From positions 1-25,954 of the forward strand of contig URVA01000008.1 of the NCBI GenBank assembly GCA_900551155.1: a stretch of 25,954 nucleotides of DNA. Reading direction: 5' to 3'. The stretch comes from an uncultured Eggerthella sp. (GTDB lineage Bacteria; Actinomycetota; Coriobacteriia; Coriobacteriales; Eggerthellaceae). The position numbers were made by a program, and so were the translations under genes. The notes beneath the pieces are model-generated. The model saw only the letters and a program-made list of their open reading frames with translations, did no database searches and was not told where the DNA came from. Shown in pieces: positions 7,122 through 15,588 of this stretch. Within the stretch, counting starts at the first letter, position 1. Each line of letters starts with the position of its first letter.

Positions 7122-9257
7122 CTAGGCGCTACTAGCATCGTCATCTCCACTTGGAGGATCAGTTCCCGGATCTGGATCAGTTCCCGGATCTGGATCAGTT
7201 CCCGGATCTGGATCAGTGGGAGGAGTCACTTCGGTGCTATCGCCTCCCGTCTCTCCACCAGATTCGGTTTCTCCTGTTGTGGTTTCTTCTTCAGTTGTCT
7301 CCTCATCAGGAGTCATAACCGTATCGCCTTCATGCTCAGGAGCTTCGCCTTCCGTACCTTCACCATGACCGAAGTCGTGCTGAGTATACTCAAGCTTTTC
7401 GTCGGTTGTTGGGAACTGCTCGATAGGCTGGCCATCAAGAACAGTACTCATGAAATCGCCAAATACGTCGTCCGCAGCAACATAGGAAGGCATCTGAACT
7501 TCTTCACGACCACCAATCCAAATTGCTACTGACATTTGAGGCGTAATACCACAGAACCATTTATCGCGCCAGTTTTCTGAAGTACCAGTCTTGCCTGCTA
7601 CAGGCTGACCATTGGAAATCGCTGCACCACGACCAGTACCATTAGTTACTACCTTTTCCATAACCTCAGTTGCAGCCTGGGTCAAAGAGGTTTCCAGAAC
7701 CTTTTCGCCTGTCGTATCTGCGGTAAAGATAGTATTTCCTGAAGCATCAGTAATGCTCTGAATACAAACGGCTTCGTGCCTTGTACCACCATTAGCAATG
7801 GTCGCATATGCCTGTGCCATTTCTCGTACAGTTACTTCTTGAGCGCCCAGCGTAATAGAAGGATAAGCTTCAAGCTCCTGCTCGATTCCGCAGGTTTTAG
7901 CCATATCAACAACTTTTTGTGGACCAATTTCTGTACACAACTCCGCAAAACCGGTATTGGAAGATACCGCAAAGGCGCTTGCAACAGAACGGGTGCCATA
8001 GTTGGAGCCACCGTAGTTTTCTACTTCCCAACCATCGATGTTAACGTGAGAAGTACAATTCAAATTCGTTTCAGGAGATACGCCGTCGTTGAGTGCTGCC
8101 AACAACGTAAAGGTCTTAAAGGAAGAACCTGGCTGACGTTCTGCTTGGGTAGCCAAATTGAACTCATTGGTGTCGTAGTCTCGGCCACCTATCATCGCTT
8201 TAATAAAGCCCGTATCAGGATCGACCGCAACCATAGCTAGTTCAAGATTATCGGACAAGCCAGAAAGCTTAGCATCTGCTGCTTCTTCGGCTGCCTTTTG
8301 CGTGTCAACATCAAGCGTGGTTACAACGGTCAAACCGCCCTTAAATACTTCATCACTCGAATAATCTTGCAACAAAGTATCACGAACATAGCTCGTGAAG
8401 TACTTGTACTGATACAAGCCATCATCCGCATCAGACATAGTTACGTTTAGGGTAATAGGTTCAGCTTGCGCAGCGTCATGTTCTTCTTGAGAAATAACGC
8501 CATTGGAAAGCATACGATCTAATACCAAATTACGACGTTCCAAACAATTATCAGGATTGTCGATAGGATTGTTGTAGGTTGGAGCCTGAGGAATACCGAT
8601 AAGCGTTGCCGCCTCGGCAATAGTTAGATCCTTGGCGTTTTTAGAGAAGTACAATTCCGAAGCTGCCTGAATGCCATAAGCGCCTTGACCATAGTTAATG
8701 GTATTCAAATACATCTGAAGGATTTCATCCTTCGTATACATTTGTTCAAGCTGAATAGCAATATACGCTTCGCGAACCTTACGCTTAAGTGTAGATTCCT
8801 GCATTTCATCTGCCAGAATCGTATTGCGAACAAACTGCTGAGTAATTGTTGAAGCACCTTCATGGCCAGTACCCGTAATATTTACCCATGCTGCACGAGC
8901 AATACCCCAAAGGTCTACGCCGTTATGTTCGTAATAGCGCTCGTCTTCCGTGGCGACGGTACCCTTCGTTACGTAGTCACCCATTTCGCTCAGTTCAATA
9001 GGATCGCGATTCTCTAAGTAAAGCTCCGCAAGCAACGTCGTACCATCACTTGCATACACCTTTGTTTTTTCAGCTACGTTGTACGCTGAAGCATCGGTAT
9101 AATCTGGCAAATCCTGCAACCAAGCAAAGCAAACAGCAGCTGTTCCCAAACAGCCAATTCCCAAAATTGCAGCAATAACTACACCGACGATTCCCAAGCG
9201 GAATCCGGCACGCTCTTTGCGAGCTGAATGCCGAGACCTTCTGGCTCGTGAAACCAT
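7122..9257 (-). CDS. Class A penicillin-binding protein (PBP1A type)
   Basis: Bifunctional peptidoglycan synthase that polymerises lipid II glycan chains and cross-links stem peptides outside the membrane. A basic cytoplasmic tail (1-20) is followed by one membrane anchor (about 21-46). The GT51 glycosyltransferase domain follows, with the catalytic Glu in the motif EDERYYEHNGVD (E104-E106), then EGASTITQQ, and a helix ending in EILQMYLN. The transpeptidase domain has SxxK at S378-K381, SSN near 430, and KTG at K556. After residue about 630 the chain is an acidic Thr/Glu/Gly/Pro tail with three tandem DPDPGT units. The 711-residue length is normal. The ATG at 9257 has a strong GGAGGT. It has its own promoter-like sequence, overlapped by a palindrome. 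Confidence 0.96.
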   Translation of the reverse strand: MVSRARRSRHSARKERAGFRLGIVGVVIAAILGIGCLGTAAVCFAWLQDLPDYTDASAYNVAEKTKVYASDGTTLLAELYLENRDPIELSEMGDYVTKGTVATEDERYYEHNGVDLWGIARAAWVNITGTGHEGASTITQQFVRNTILADEMQESTLKRKVREAYIAIQLEQMYTKDEILQMYLNTINYGQGAYGIQAASELYFSKNAKDLTIAEAATLIGIPQAPTYNNPIDNPDNCLERRNLVLDRMLSNGVISQEEHDAAQAEPITLNVTMSDADDGLYQYKYFTSYVRDTLLQDYSSDEVFKGGLTVVTTLDVDTQKAAEEAADAKLSGLSDNLELAMVAVDPDTGFIKAMIGGRDYDTNEFNLATQAERQPGSSFKTFTLLAALNDGVSPETNLNCTSHVNIDGWEVENYGGSNYGTRSVASAFAVSSNTGFAELCTEIGPQKVVDMAKTCGIEQELEAYPSITLGAQEVTVREMAQAYATIANGGTRHEAVCIQSITDASGNTIFTADTTGEKVLETSLTQAATEVMEKVVTNGTGRGAAISNGQPVAGKTGTSENWRDKWFCGITPQMSVAIWIGGREEVQMPSYVAADDVFGDFMSTVLDGQPIEQFPTTDEKLEYTQHDFGHGEGTEGEAPEHEGDTVMTPDEETTEEETTTGETESGGETGGDSTEVTPPTDPDPGTDPDPGTDPDPGTDPPSGDDDASSA
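7156..7219. repeat. 18-bp tandem repeat within the PBP gene tail
   Basis: Three exact copies of an 18-bp unit start at 7156, 7174 and 7192, with a partial fourth to 7219. On the coding strand they encode Asp-Pro-Asp-Pro-Gly-Thr. Copy number is likely to vary between strains by slippage. Confidence 0.9.
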
Positions 9258-9274
9258 ACTACCTCCAAACTACA

Positions 9275-9302
9275 GTTCAGAGTATTTTAACACTCTCTGA
9301 AC
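9275..9302 (-). promoter_or_regulatory. Extended -10 promoter of the PBP gene inside an inverted repeat
   Basis: On the minus strand TGTTAAAAT (9284-9292) fits an extended -10 element. It is flanked exactly by the arms GTTCAGAG and CTCTGAAC (9275-9282 and 9295-9302, spacer 12 bp). The expected transcription start would lie near 9277, so the dyad is best explained as DNA bound by a repressor over the promoter, though this is inferred. Confidence 0.5.
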
Positions 9303-9450
9303 AAAGTGCCTTGTGAAGGAACGCAAGGGTGCGCTGTTTTCACGTACGCCACAAAGGAATTTCACGTCTTCGGCAAATTTAATTGTCACATTTTCACTAA
9401 AACCACCAAAAACAGCAAAGTTTTTACCAACACGATGAGTCATTACAAAG

Positions 9451-9484
9451 AAAAAACCGTTTGTTCCCTAGAACAAACGGTTTT
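9451..9484 (-). terminator. argH: Intrinsic terminator of argH
   Basis: Perfect 13-bp stem (AAACCGTTTGTTC paired with GAACAAACGGTTT, 4-nt loop) followed on the minus strand by TTTTTT. The flanking A-run means it could also act on plus-strand transcripts. Confidence 0.92.
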
Positions 9485-9499
9485 GCTTCAACTTATGTA

Positions 9500-9514
9500 G
9501 GTATCGTCGATACC
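9500..9514. repeat. 15-bp dyad between argH and its terminator
   Basis: GGTATCG-T-CGATACC is a 7-bp inverted repeat with a single central base, 12 bp after the argH stop codon and before the terminator hairpin. The role is unknown; such tight dyads suit protein binding more than an RNA loop. Confidence 0.4.
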
Positions 9515-9525
9515 CTCTTAAGAAT

Positions 9526-10920
9526 TTATTCGCTTAGAAGCGCCTCATCATCAGCAAGCTTCTGTGCGCCCAGCTCAATCTGGTCTGCCACCACTGAATT
9601 ACCCGTTCCGCCATACGTGGTACGAGCTGCAACAATGGATTCCAAATCAAGTGCGCCCGTAATGTCTGCCTCAAACAAATCAGAAGCATTCTTGAAGTCT
9701 TCCAGTGACAAGTCGTCCAAATCGCAACCACGTTTGTCGCAAAGTAGCACCAAATGACCTACAATTTCGTGAGCTTTACGGAAAGGCAAGCCCTTCTTAG
9801 CAAGGTAGTCAGCCACGTCCGTTGCAGCAAGATAGCCCTTCTTTGACTGAGCACGCATAGCATCGGCATTGATCTTCATGGTAGAGATCATGCCCTCCAT
9901 GCATACCAAGCAATCATGCAAGGTCTTGCAGGCATCAATAACGCCTTCTTTGTCTTCCTGGAGGTCTTTGTTGTAAGCAAGAGGCAAACTCTTCATGGTG
10001 GTAAGAAGTGCCATCAGATCGCCTACGACGCGACCCGATTTGCCACGAATCAATTCAGCGAAATCAGGGTTTTTCTTCTGAGGCATGATGGAAGATCCCG
10101 TTGAATACTCATCCGCCAAGGTGATAAAGCCAAATTCGGAAGTTGACCACAAAATGATCTCTTCAGACAAACGAGACAGATGAATCATAGCAACTGAGCA
10201 GGCATAATCCAGGTCAAGCAAGAAGTCGCGATCGGATACCGCATCAAGAGAATTAGGAATCATAGAAGCAAAGCCTAATTCTTCAGTGGTCATAGCACGA
10301 TCAAGCGGATAGGTGGTGCCAGCCAAAGCAGCCGAGCCCAACGGATTAGCGTTTGCTGCATCATAAGCCTGCTTCAGACGCGCAAAATCGCGAGTAAACA
10401 TCCAAAAGTATGCCATGAAATGATGCGAGAGTAATACTGGCTGAGCATGCTGCATATGAGTATAACCAGGAAGAATGGTACCCATGTTATCGCGTGCGGC
10501 CTTAATGAGAGCAGCGCGCAGCGAATTAACATCATGCATCAGGTCCTCTGCGAGCATTTTTGCATAGAGGCGCGTATCGGTAATAACCTGATCGTTACGA
10601 GAACGGCCCGTATGAAGACGAGCACCCGCATCGCCAATATTTTGAGTAAGCACCTTTTCGATAGACATGTGAATGTCTTCATCATTAATGTCGAAAACGA
10701 AATTACCCTCTTCGATAGTCTTCTCAATTTCTGCTAAGCCAGAAACAATAGCGTCAGCATCTTCTTGAGAAATAACGCCCTGCGCTGCCAACATGCGTGC
10801 ATGAGCACGAGAGCCAGCAATATCCTGATGATACATTGCCTTATCGACGGGCAGTGAAGCACCGAATTCCTGAGTGAATTCGCTTACTCCCTTTTCAAAA
10901 CGACCTGACCATAACGCCAT
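9526..10920 (-). CDS. argH: Argininosuccinate lyase
   Basis: Catalyses the last step of arginine synthesis, splitting argininosuccinate into arginine and fumarate in the cytoplasm. The fumarase/aspartase superfamily signature GSSIMPQKKNPD lies at about residues 275-286 and supplies the catalytic Ser loop; HTGRSRNDQ near 110 is also conserved. From the ATG at 10920 the product is 464 residues and starts MALWSGRFEKG, as expected for the family. An in-frame ATG at 10989 would add 23 residues and has a better AGGAG motif, so it cannot be excluded. The gene is separated from argG by the DUF2510 gene and has its own terminator, so it may be a separate transcript from argCJBDG. Confidence 0.96.
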   Translation of the reverse strand: MALWSGRFEKGVSEFTQEFGASLPVDKAMYHQDIAGSRAHARMLAAQGVISQEDADAIVSGLAEIEKTIEEGNFVFDINDEDIHMSIEKVLTQNIGDAGARLHTGRSRNDQVITDTRLYAKMLAEDLMHDVNSLRAALIKAARDNMGTILPGYTHMQHAQPVLLSHHFMAYFWMFTRDFARLKQAYDAANANPLGSAALAGTTYPLDRAMTTEELGFASMIPNSLDAVSDRDFLLDLDYACSVAMIHLSRLSEEIILWSTSEFGFITLADEYSTGSSIMPQKKNPDFAELIRGKSGRVVGDLMALLTTMKSLPLAYNKDLQEDKEGVIDACKTLHDCLVCMEGMISTMKINADAMRAQSKKGYLAATDVADYLAKKGLPFRKAHEIVGHLVLLCDKRGCDLDDLSLEDFKNASDLFEADITGALDLESIVAARTTYGGTGNSVVADQIELGAQKLADDEALLSE

Positions 10921-11077
10921 ATGGAGACTACCTTTCTCAATAGTTGCCCTGAAGTTGCTATTTGCTCTCAAGCTGTCAAAAACATTCAAAATTATCTCCT
11001 GAACAGATTGCTACTTGAGCGCATCTCTTGTTAGTTACTTTATTAAACCGACGGTAAATCGACAGCTTTCCGTTAGT

Positions 11078-11155
11078 GCACCTTAGTTGGCACGTCTTGC
11101 ACTTTGGCGCACAGTTAGCGTGTGCCCGAGCAGCTTAACGCACCTTAGTTGGCAC
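11078..11155. repeat. Direct repeat pair upstream of argH
   Basis: GCACCTTAGTTGGCAC occurs at 11078-11093 and again at 11140-11155, 62 bp apart, with similar bases on both sides (TTAG or TTAA before; a TCTT run after). The pair sits between the DUF2510 gene and argH, upstream of argH. They may be binding sites for a regulator or remains of a small duplication. The intervening DNA holds several more GTGC/GCAC words. Confidence 0.6.
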
Positions 11156-11158
11156 CTC

Positions 11159-11728
11159 TTAACGCTCGCGCGTAGAAACAAGCAGCAAAATACCGCCAAT
11201 CAAGTTCAAGAAAATGAGTGTGCATACACCAAAGGCTGTCGTGTTAGGTTTCGTTCTTTTGTAAATTCCCCAACAATGAACGGTCATAGGAATCATCCAA
11301 GCAAGTGGAATAATAGCCCAACATACCGAAACGGTAGAAATAATCGCAAGAATAAAAGCAATGAGACGCAGGGTGTCATCAGTTGATGCAACATTTTGAG
11401 GCTGCGCATACATTTGCCCTGGCTGTTGAGGAGCCTGGCCATAACCCTGAGGCTGGGCATATCCTTGAGGTTGCTGAGAATACCCTTGAGGTGCCTGTTG
11501 TGGCTGAGCTGGCTGAGGCTGTGGTTGAGGTTGAGCAGCCTGCTGCGATTGGGGCTGCGCAGCTGGCTGAGGTTGAGACTGAGACTGAGGCATTTGTAGC
11601 TGAGCAGGTTGTTGCTGAGGGATAACTGCATCAGCATAATTATCGGTCCACTGATTTCCATCCCACCAGCGAAGTTTTGTTGTGTCACCAGACGGATCGG
11701 GATACCAACCAGCAATTGGGTTCGCCAT
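11159..11728 (-). CDS. DUF2510 domain membrane protein
   Basis: The 189-residue product starts with a DUF2510 module (residues 6-32: GWYPDP, then RWWDG and a final WT), a short Trp-rich domain typical of actinobacterial membrane-associated proteins. A Gln/Pro/Ala-rich linker covers about 37-115 (QPQ, QAAQPQ, GYSQQPQGYAQPQ). Two hydrophobic helices (about 122-148 and 165-185) follow. The ATG at 11728 has AAGGAG 8 nt upstream; the in-frame GTG three codons earlier is too close to that site. Function of the family is unknown. It lies between argG and argH in the same direction, but terminators follow argG and nothing in its sequence suggests a role in arginine synthesis. Confidence 0.88.
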   Translation of the reverse strand: MANPIAGWYPDPSGDTTKLRWWDGNQWTDNYADAVIPQQQPAQLQMPQSQSQPQPAAQPQSQQAAQPQPQPQPAQPQQAPQGYSQQPQGYAQPQGYGQAPQQPGQMYAQPQNVASTDDTLRLIAFILAIISTVSVCWAIIPLAWMIPMTVHCWGIYKRTKPNTTAFGVCTLIFLNLIGGILLLVSTRER

Positions 11729-11857
11729 TAAGAACACTCCTTAAATATCTTAGAAACAAGCTTTAACTATAAAACCTATTTTGCGTTGCTTCATAATACC
11801 TCGAATTATTATACAGGCACCTGCCACGAACCTTACAAAACCAATAATTCAACCTAA

Positions 11858-11888
11858 ATAAAAAGGCAGCGACCGAAAAGTCGCTGCC
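11858..11888 (-). terminator. argG: Intrinsic terminator of argG
   Basis: Perfect 9-bp stem GGCAGCGAC/GTCGCTGCC with a 6-nt loop, followed on the minus strand by TTTTTATTT. It ends the argCJBDG transcript ahead of the DUF2510 gene. A weaker GGTCAG/CTGACC hairpin with TTTT lies closer to the argG stop (near 11935-11965). Confidence 0.92.
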
Positions 11889-11976
11889 GATACATAAACC
11901 TAGAGCACTACTATCTTCCTAGAACTCTCTGGAAAAGGTCAGTTCCGAATAACGAATGACCTGACCATTGGTCACA

Positions 11977-13200
11977 TTATTCGCCGTCAGTTACACCCTG
12001 CTCACGACGGTTCTTAGCCCAAACACGCGTAGATAAGCCATACAGATCAATGAAGCCCTTAGCAGACTGATGATTGAAGGTGTCTGCTGCGTCATACGTT
12101 GCCAGACCATAATCATACAGAGAGAAATCAGACTTGCGGCCCGTAACCGTGCAGGTGCCCTTGTAGAACTTCAAGCGAACAAGACCAGTTACACACTGCT
12201 GAGTAGTGGTCAAAAATGCGTCCATAGCATGCTTCAAAGGTGAGAACCACTGACCGTTATAAACCAACGTCGCCCAGTCATGCTCAATATGAAGCTTGTA
12301 GCGCAGAACTTCGCGCTCGAGACACATATCCTCAAGACCGCGATGAGCTTCAATCAAAGCAAGAGCGCCAGGTGCTTCGTAGCATTCACGAGACTTAACG
12401 CCGATCATACGGTTTTCAATCATGTCGATGCGACCAAAACCGTTAGCGCCAGCAATCTCGTTCATCTTAGCAATAATGTCCAGATAGCTCATCTGCTCAC
12501 CGTCGATAGCAACAGGCAAGCCAGCCTTGAATTCAATGGTGATTTCAGTTGCCTCATCAGGAGCCTTTTCAGGATCAGTAGTCATGGTGTAAATATCCAG
12601 TGGAGGACGATTCATTGGATCTTCCAAAACGCCGCATTCAATAGCACGACCCCACAGGTTGTCGTCAATAGAGTAAGGCTTGGACTTAGTGGTAGGAACT
12701 GGTACGCCATGAGCCTCTGCCCAGTCCATTTCTTCCTGACGGGTATGCATATCCCACTCACGAACAGGAGCAATAATTTCCAAAGTAGGATCAAGTGCCT
12801 GAATAGAGGTTTCGAAGCGAACCTGGTCATTGCCCTTGCCCGTGCAACCATGAGCAACATACTTAGCACCATACTTGTGAGCAGTATCAACCAGATACTT
12901 AGAAATCAAAGGACGAGAAAGCGCAGATACCAGAGGGTATTTATTCTCGAAGTGAGCATTTGCATACAGAGCCTTGGACAGGTAATCTGCCGCAAAATCT
13001 TCACGCATGTCTGCGATGATGCAATCAATTGCACCTGTTGCCAATGCACGCTGCTTTACTTCTTCAAGGCCTTCGTGCTCCTGGCCAACTTCGCCAACAA
13101 CTGCAATAACATCCAGGTTCTTTTCGTCCTGAAGCCATTTAATGCATACGCTTGTATCCAAGCCGCCTGAATAGGCGAGAACGCATTTTTCCTTTGCCAT
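11977..13200 (-). CDS. argG: Argininosuccinate synthase
   Basis: Joins citrulline and aspartate with ATP to form argininosuccinate, the step before ArgH. The PP-loop ATP site AYSGGLDTS is at residues 9-17, and the conserved HGCTGKGNDQVRFE segment lies near 117-130. Other family blocks (SRPLISK, EDPMNRPP, ENRMIGVKSRE) are intact. The 407-residue length is typical. The ATG at 13200 has AAAGGG upstream. It is the last gene of the argCJBDG run, 63 bp after argD, and ends at a strong terminator. Confidence 0.97.
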   Translation of the reverse strand: MAKEKCVLAYSGGLDTSVCIKWLQDEKNLDVIAVVGEVGQEHEGLEEVKQRALATGAIDCIIADMREDFAADYLSKALYANAHFENKYPLVSALSRPLISKYLVDTAHKYGAKYVAHGCTGKGNDQVRFETSIQALDPTLEIIAPVREWDMHTRQEEMDWAEAHGVPVPTTKSKPYSIDDNLWGRAIECGVLEDPMNRPPLDIYTMTTDPEKAPDEATEITIEFKAGLPVAIDGEQMSYLDIIAKMNEIAGANGFGRIDMIENRMIGVKSRECYEAPGALALIEAHRGLEDMCLEREVLRYKLHIEHDWATLVYNGQWFSPLKHAMDAFLTTTQQCVTGLVRLKFYKGTCTVTGRKSDFSLYDYGLATYDAADTFNHQSAKGFIDLYGLSTRVWAKNRREQGVTDGE

Positions 13201-13263
13201 CGTACAACCCTTTCTTTGAGGTGAATCTACTTGATCTATTGCAACAAACCGTACAAATCGTAT

Positions 13264-14553
13264 TTACTGAGCCAAGAATTCAGTGTCTTCTTCTGCGGGA
13301 GTTTCCTCTTCAGCATCAGGAGTCCAACCATTGCGTACCGCATCAATCATGCCAGGCAATGCAGCTAAAAGCTGATCGATTTCTTTGCGCGTAACAATCA
13401 GCGGAGGCAAGAAGCGCAGCGTATGAGGACCAGTTGCATTCAAAAGGAAGCCCTCATCTAAGCCCTTTGCTACTACCAGATTTGCATCAATGCCCTCTTC
13501 AAGATCTACACCGATCATAAGACCCATGCCACGAACTTCAGTAATAGCATCAATCTTGTCTAGGCTTTCAGCAAAGTAGTCGCCCAATTCCTGAACGTCA
13601 TCATCGAAATGACCGCGCGAAAGCGTTGCCAAGGTTGCATGAGCCGCAGCCATAGCAAGGTTGCTGCCACCGAATGTTGAACCATGATCACCTGGCTCAA
13701 ATACTTCAGCAACTTCGATACGTGCCGCACAAGCACCCATAGGAAAGCCTGAAGCGATACCCTTTGCCATAGTAATAATGTCTGGCGTAATGCCCATATT
13801 CTGGAAAGCGAAGGGGAATTCGCCACAGCGATAAAAGCCGGACTGAACTTCATCAACAATGATAAGCATGCCATTTTTGCGCGCAAACTGTGCGACTTCA
13901 TAGAGCACATCAGGATCCCATGGATGAACGCCTGATTCGCCCTGAACGCACTCGAGCATGATTGCGCATACATCACCAGGATTTTCAAAGAAAGCACGGT
14001 GTACCGCATTCATGTCATTCATAGGAACATGAATAAAGCCGTCGGGCAGAGGAGCAAATGCTTCCTGCTTTGCTGGCTGTGCCGTTGCGGAAAGCGTAGC
14101 CAAGGTACGGCCGTGGAAGCTACCATCCATAGTGATAATAGTTTGACCGCCCGTTCCTTCCTTCTTGGAATACAGACGAGCTAATTTGATAGCGCACTCA
14201 TTTGCCTCAGCGCCAGAGTTTGCAAAAAAGACTGGCCAAGGTGCGCGGAAGAACTTAGGAATGCAGGTGTTCAGCAAATCAGAAATAATTTTTGCCACTT
14301 CACCACGATTTTCAATGTGGTAATAATTGCTTACATGAATCAAGCGCTTCGCCTGAGCAGCAATTGCTTCGGACACTGCTGGGTGGCAATGACCTAAGCT
14401 GTCGGCACCAATGCCCGCAATAAAGTCGAGATAGGTTTTACCCGTATCGTCCTTAACTTCCATGCCAGAGCCTTCGACCAGCATAACAGGCTTACGATTA
14501 AACGTATGCATTACGAAATGATCGTCTAGTTTCTTGGCTTCTTCAAAGCTCAT
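13264..14553 (-). CDS. argD: Acetylornithine aminotransferase
   Basis: PLP-dependent class III aminotransferase that converts N-acetylglutamate semialdehyde to N-acetylornithine with glutamate as donor. The PLP Lys is K264 in MAKGIASGFPMGA. SFHGRTLATLSAT and the cofactor-binding VDEVQSGFYRCGEF are present, as is NSGAEANECAIKLAR. At 429 residues it is slightly longer than many homologues because of an acidic C-terminal extension (TPDAEEETPAEEDTEF). The ATG at 14553 follows AAAGGA. Class III enzymes of this group can also act on succinyl-diaminopimelate or ornithine, but the position in an arg operon supports argD. Confidence 0.95.
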   Translation of the reverse strand: MSFEEAKKLDDHFVMHTFNRKPVMLVEGSGMEVKDDTGKTYLDFIAGIGADSLGHCHPAVSEAIAAQAKRLIHVSNYYHIENRGEVAKIISDLLNTCIPKFFRAPWPVFFANSGAEANECAIKLARLYSKKEGTGGQTIITMDGSFHGRTLATLSATAQPAKQEAFAPLPDGFIHVPMNDMNAVHRAFFENPGDVCAIMLECVQGESGVHPWDPDVLYEVAQFARKNGMLIIVDEVQSGFYRCGEFPFAFQNMGITPDIITMAKGIASGFPMGACAARIEVAEVFEPGDHGSTFGGSNLAMAAAHATLATLSRGHFDDDVQELGDYFAESLDKIDAITEVRGMGLMIGVDLEEGIDANLVVAKGLDEGFLLNATGPHTLRFLPPLIVTRKEIDQLLAALPGMIDAVRNGWTPDAEEETPAEEDTEFLAQ

Positions 14554-14574
14554 GGTTTTCCTTTCTTATATTTA

Positions 14575-14603
14575 ACGCATTAGATTCTAACTGCTTAATG
14601 CGT
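14575..14603 (-). other. Hairpin between argB and argD
   Basis: ACGCATTA (14575-14582) pairs exactly with TAATGCGT (14596-14603), loop 13 nt, within the 90-bp argB-argD spacer. No T-run of terminator type follows on the coding strand. It may be an RNA processing or stability element within the operon. Confidence 0.45.
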
Positions 14604-14643
14604 GAAATGGGTACTGATATTTACGGTTTTCATTATGTTTCTC

Positions 14644-15588
14644 TTATAAGTTCTCACTTAAACGCGATGCAAGAATACCCAACGGACGCATTTCTTCTTT
14701 TGTAACGTGGGCTTTGTCATCGTAAATCAGCGTGCCCGAACCACTTGAGGTAAGCAATTCAACCAAAATTGAATGTGGTTTGGTCCCATTAACAATATGA
14801 GCGCGAGGAACGCCGCCTTCTAAGGCACCAACACAAGATTGTAATTTAGGAATCATGCCGGTGCTTACCTTGCCAGTTGCCAACATCATGCGTGTTTCGT
14901 CTAGCGTCATTTGAGACACCAGCGAATCCTTATTACTAAAGTCTTCATAGAAGCCATCTACGTCGGTTAAGAAAACGATCTTATGTGCACCAATAGCTGA
15001 AGCAATCGCACATGCTGCGGCGTCAGCATTAATGTTGTAAGAGCCGCCATCTTCGCCCTTACCCACCGAAGCAATAATAGGAATGTAATCAGCCGCAATC
15101 AAAGCGTTGATGTAGCCAGGATTTACCTCAATTACCTGACCGACACGACCAAGATCAGGATCTTTTTGCTTTGCAATAATGGTGCCAGCATCGGTGCCAT
15201 TAACACCTACTGCAAGGTTGCCGTGCTCATTCATGGCAAGTACCAATTCTTCATTGACCTTACCAATAAGCGTCATTTTCACCACGTCCATGGCTTCATC
15301 AGTGGTAACGCGCTGACCGTTCTTGAATTCCACCTCAATACCAAAACGATTCATATTTGAAGTAATTGCCGCACCACCGCCATGTACAATAACGGGATTA
15401 ACTCCCATGATCTTCAGCATAACGATGTCGCTCATTACCGCATGGCGCAACGTAGGGTCAACCATTGCTGCCCCACCGTATTTAATAAGAACGGTTTTTC
15501 CCGTAGCATTCTTAATCCAAGGAAAAGCCTCGATCAAAACCTCTGCGGTATGACTTGAAGTTATTTTTCTATCCCTAGCGTATTTCAT
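14644..15588 (-). CDS. argB: Acetylglutamate kinase
   Basis: Phosphorylates N-acetylglutamate with ATP, the second step of ornithine synthesis and often the arginine feedback point. Amino acid kinase family blocks are clear: KTVLIKYGGAAM near 31-42, VNPVIVHGGGAAITSNMNRFGI near 63-84 and the ATP-binding KIVFLTDVDGFYED in the C-terminal half. The N-terminus has about 30 residues before the first strand, as in arginine-sensitive hexameric enzymes that use an N-terminal helix; feedback inhibition is therefore plausible but not proven. The start codon overlaps the argJ stop (ATGA, 4 bp), indicating translational coupling. The product is 314 residues. Confidence 0.96.
   Translation of the reverse strand: MKYARDRKITSSHTAEVLIEAFPWIKNATGKTVLIKYGGAAMVDPTLRHAVMSDIVMLKIMGVNPVIVHGGGAAITSNMNRFGIEVEFKNGQRVTTDEAMDVVKMTLIGKVNEELVLAMNEHGNLAVGVNGTDAGTIIAKQKDPDLGRVGQVIEVNPGYINALIAADYIPIIASVGKGEDGGSYNINADAAACAIASAIGAHKIVFLTDVDGFYEDFSNKDSLVSQMTLDETRMMLATGKVSTGMIPKLQSCVGALEGGVPRAHIVNGTKPHSILVELLTSSGSGTLIYDDKAHVTKEEMRPLGILASRLSENL

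Noticed and set aside
7776..8240. 154-codon plus-strand frame inside the PBP gene
   Set aside because: Antisense to the transpeptidase domain with intact motifs; a shadow frame.
11041..11160. Short CRISPR-like array
   Set aside because: Only two copies of a 16-bp word are present, with no regular spacer series and no cas genes nearby.
12280..13170. 296-codon open frame on the plus strand opposite argG
   Set aside because: It is fully antisense to a well-conserved argG, has no domain-like pattern or ribosome binding site, and is best explained by codon bias of argG.
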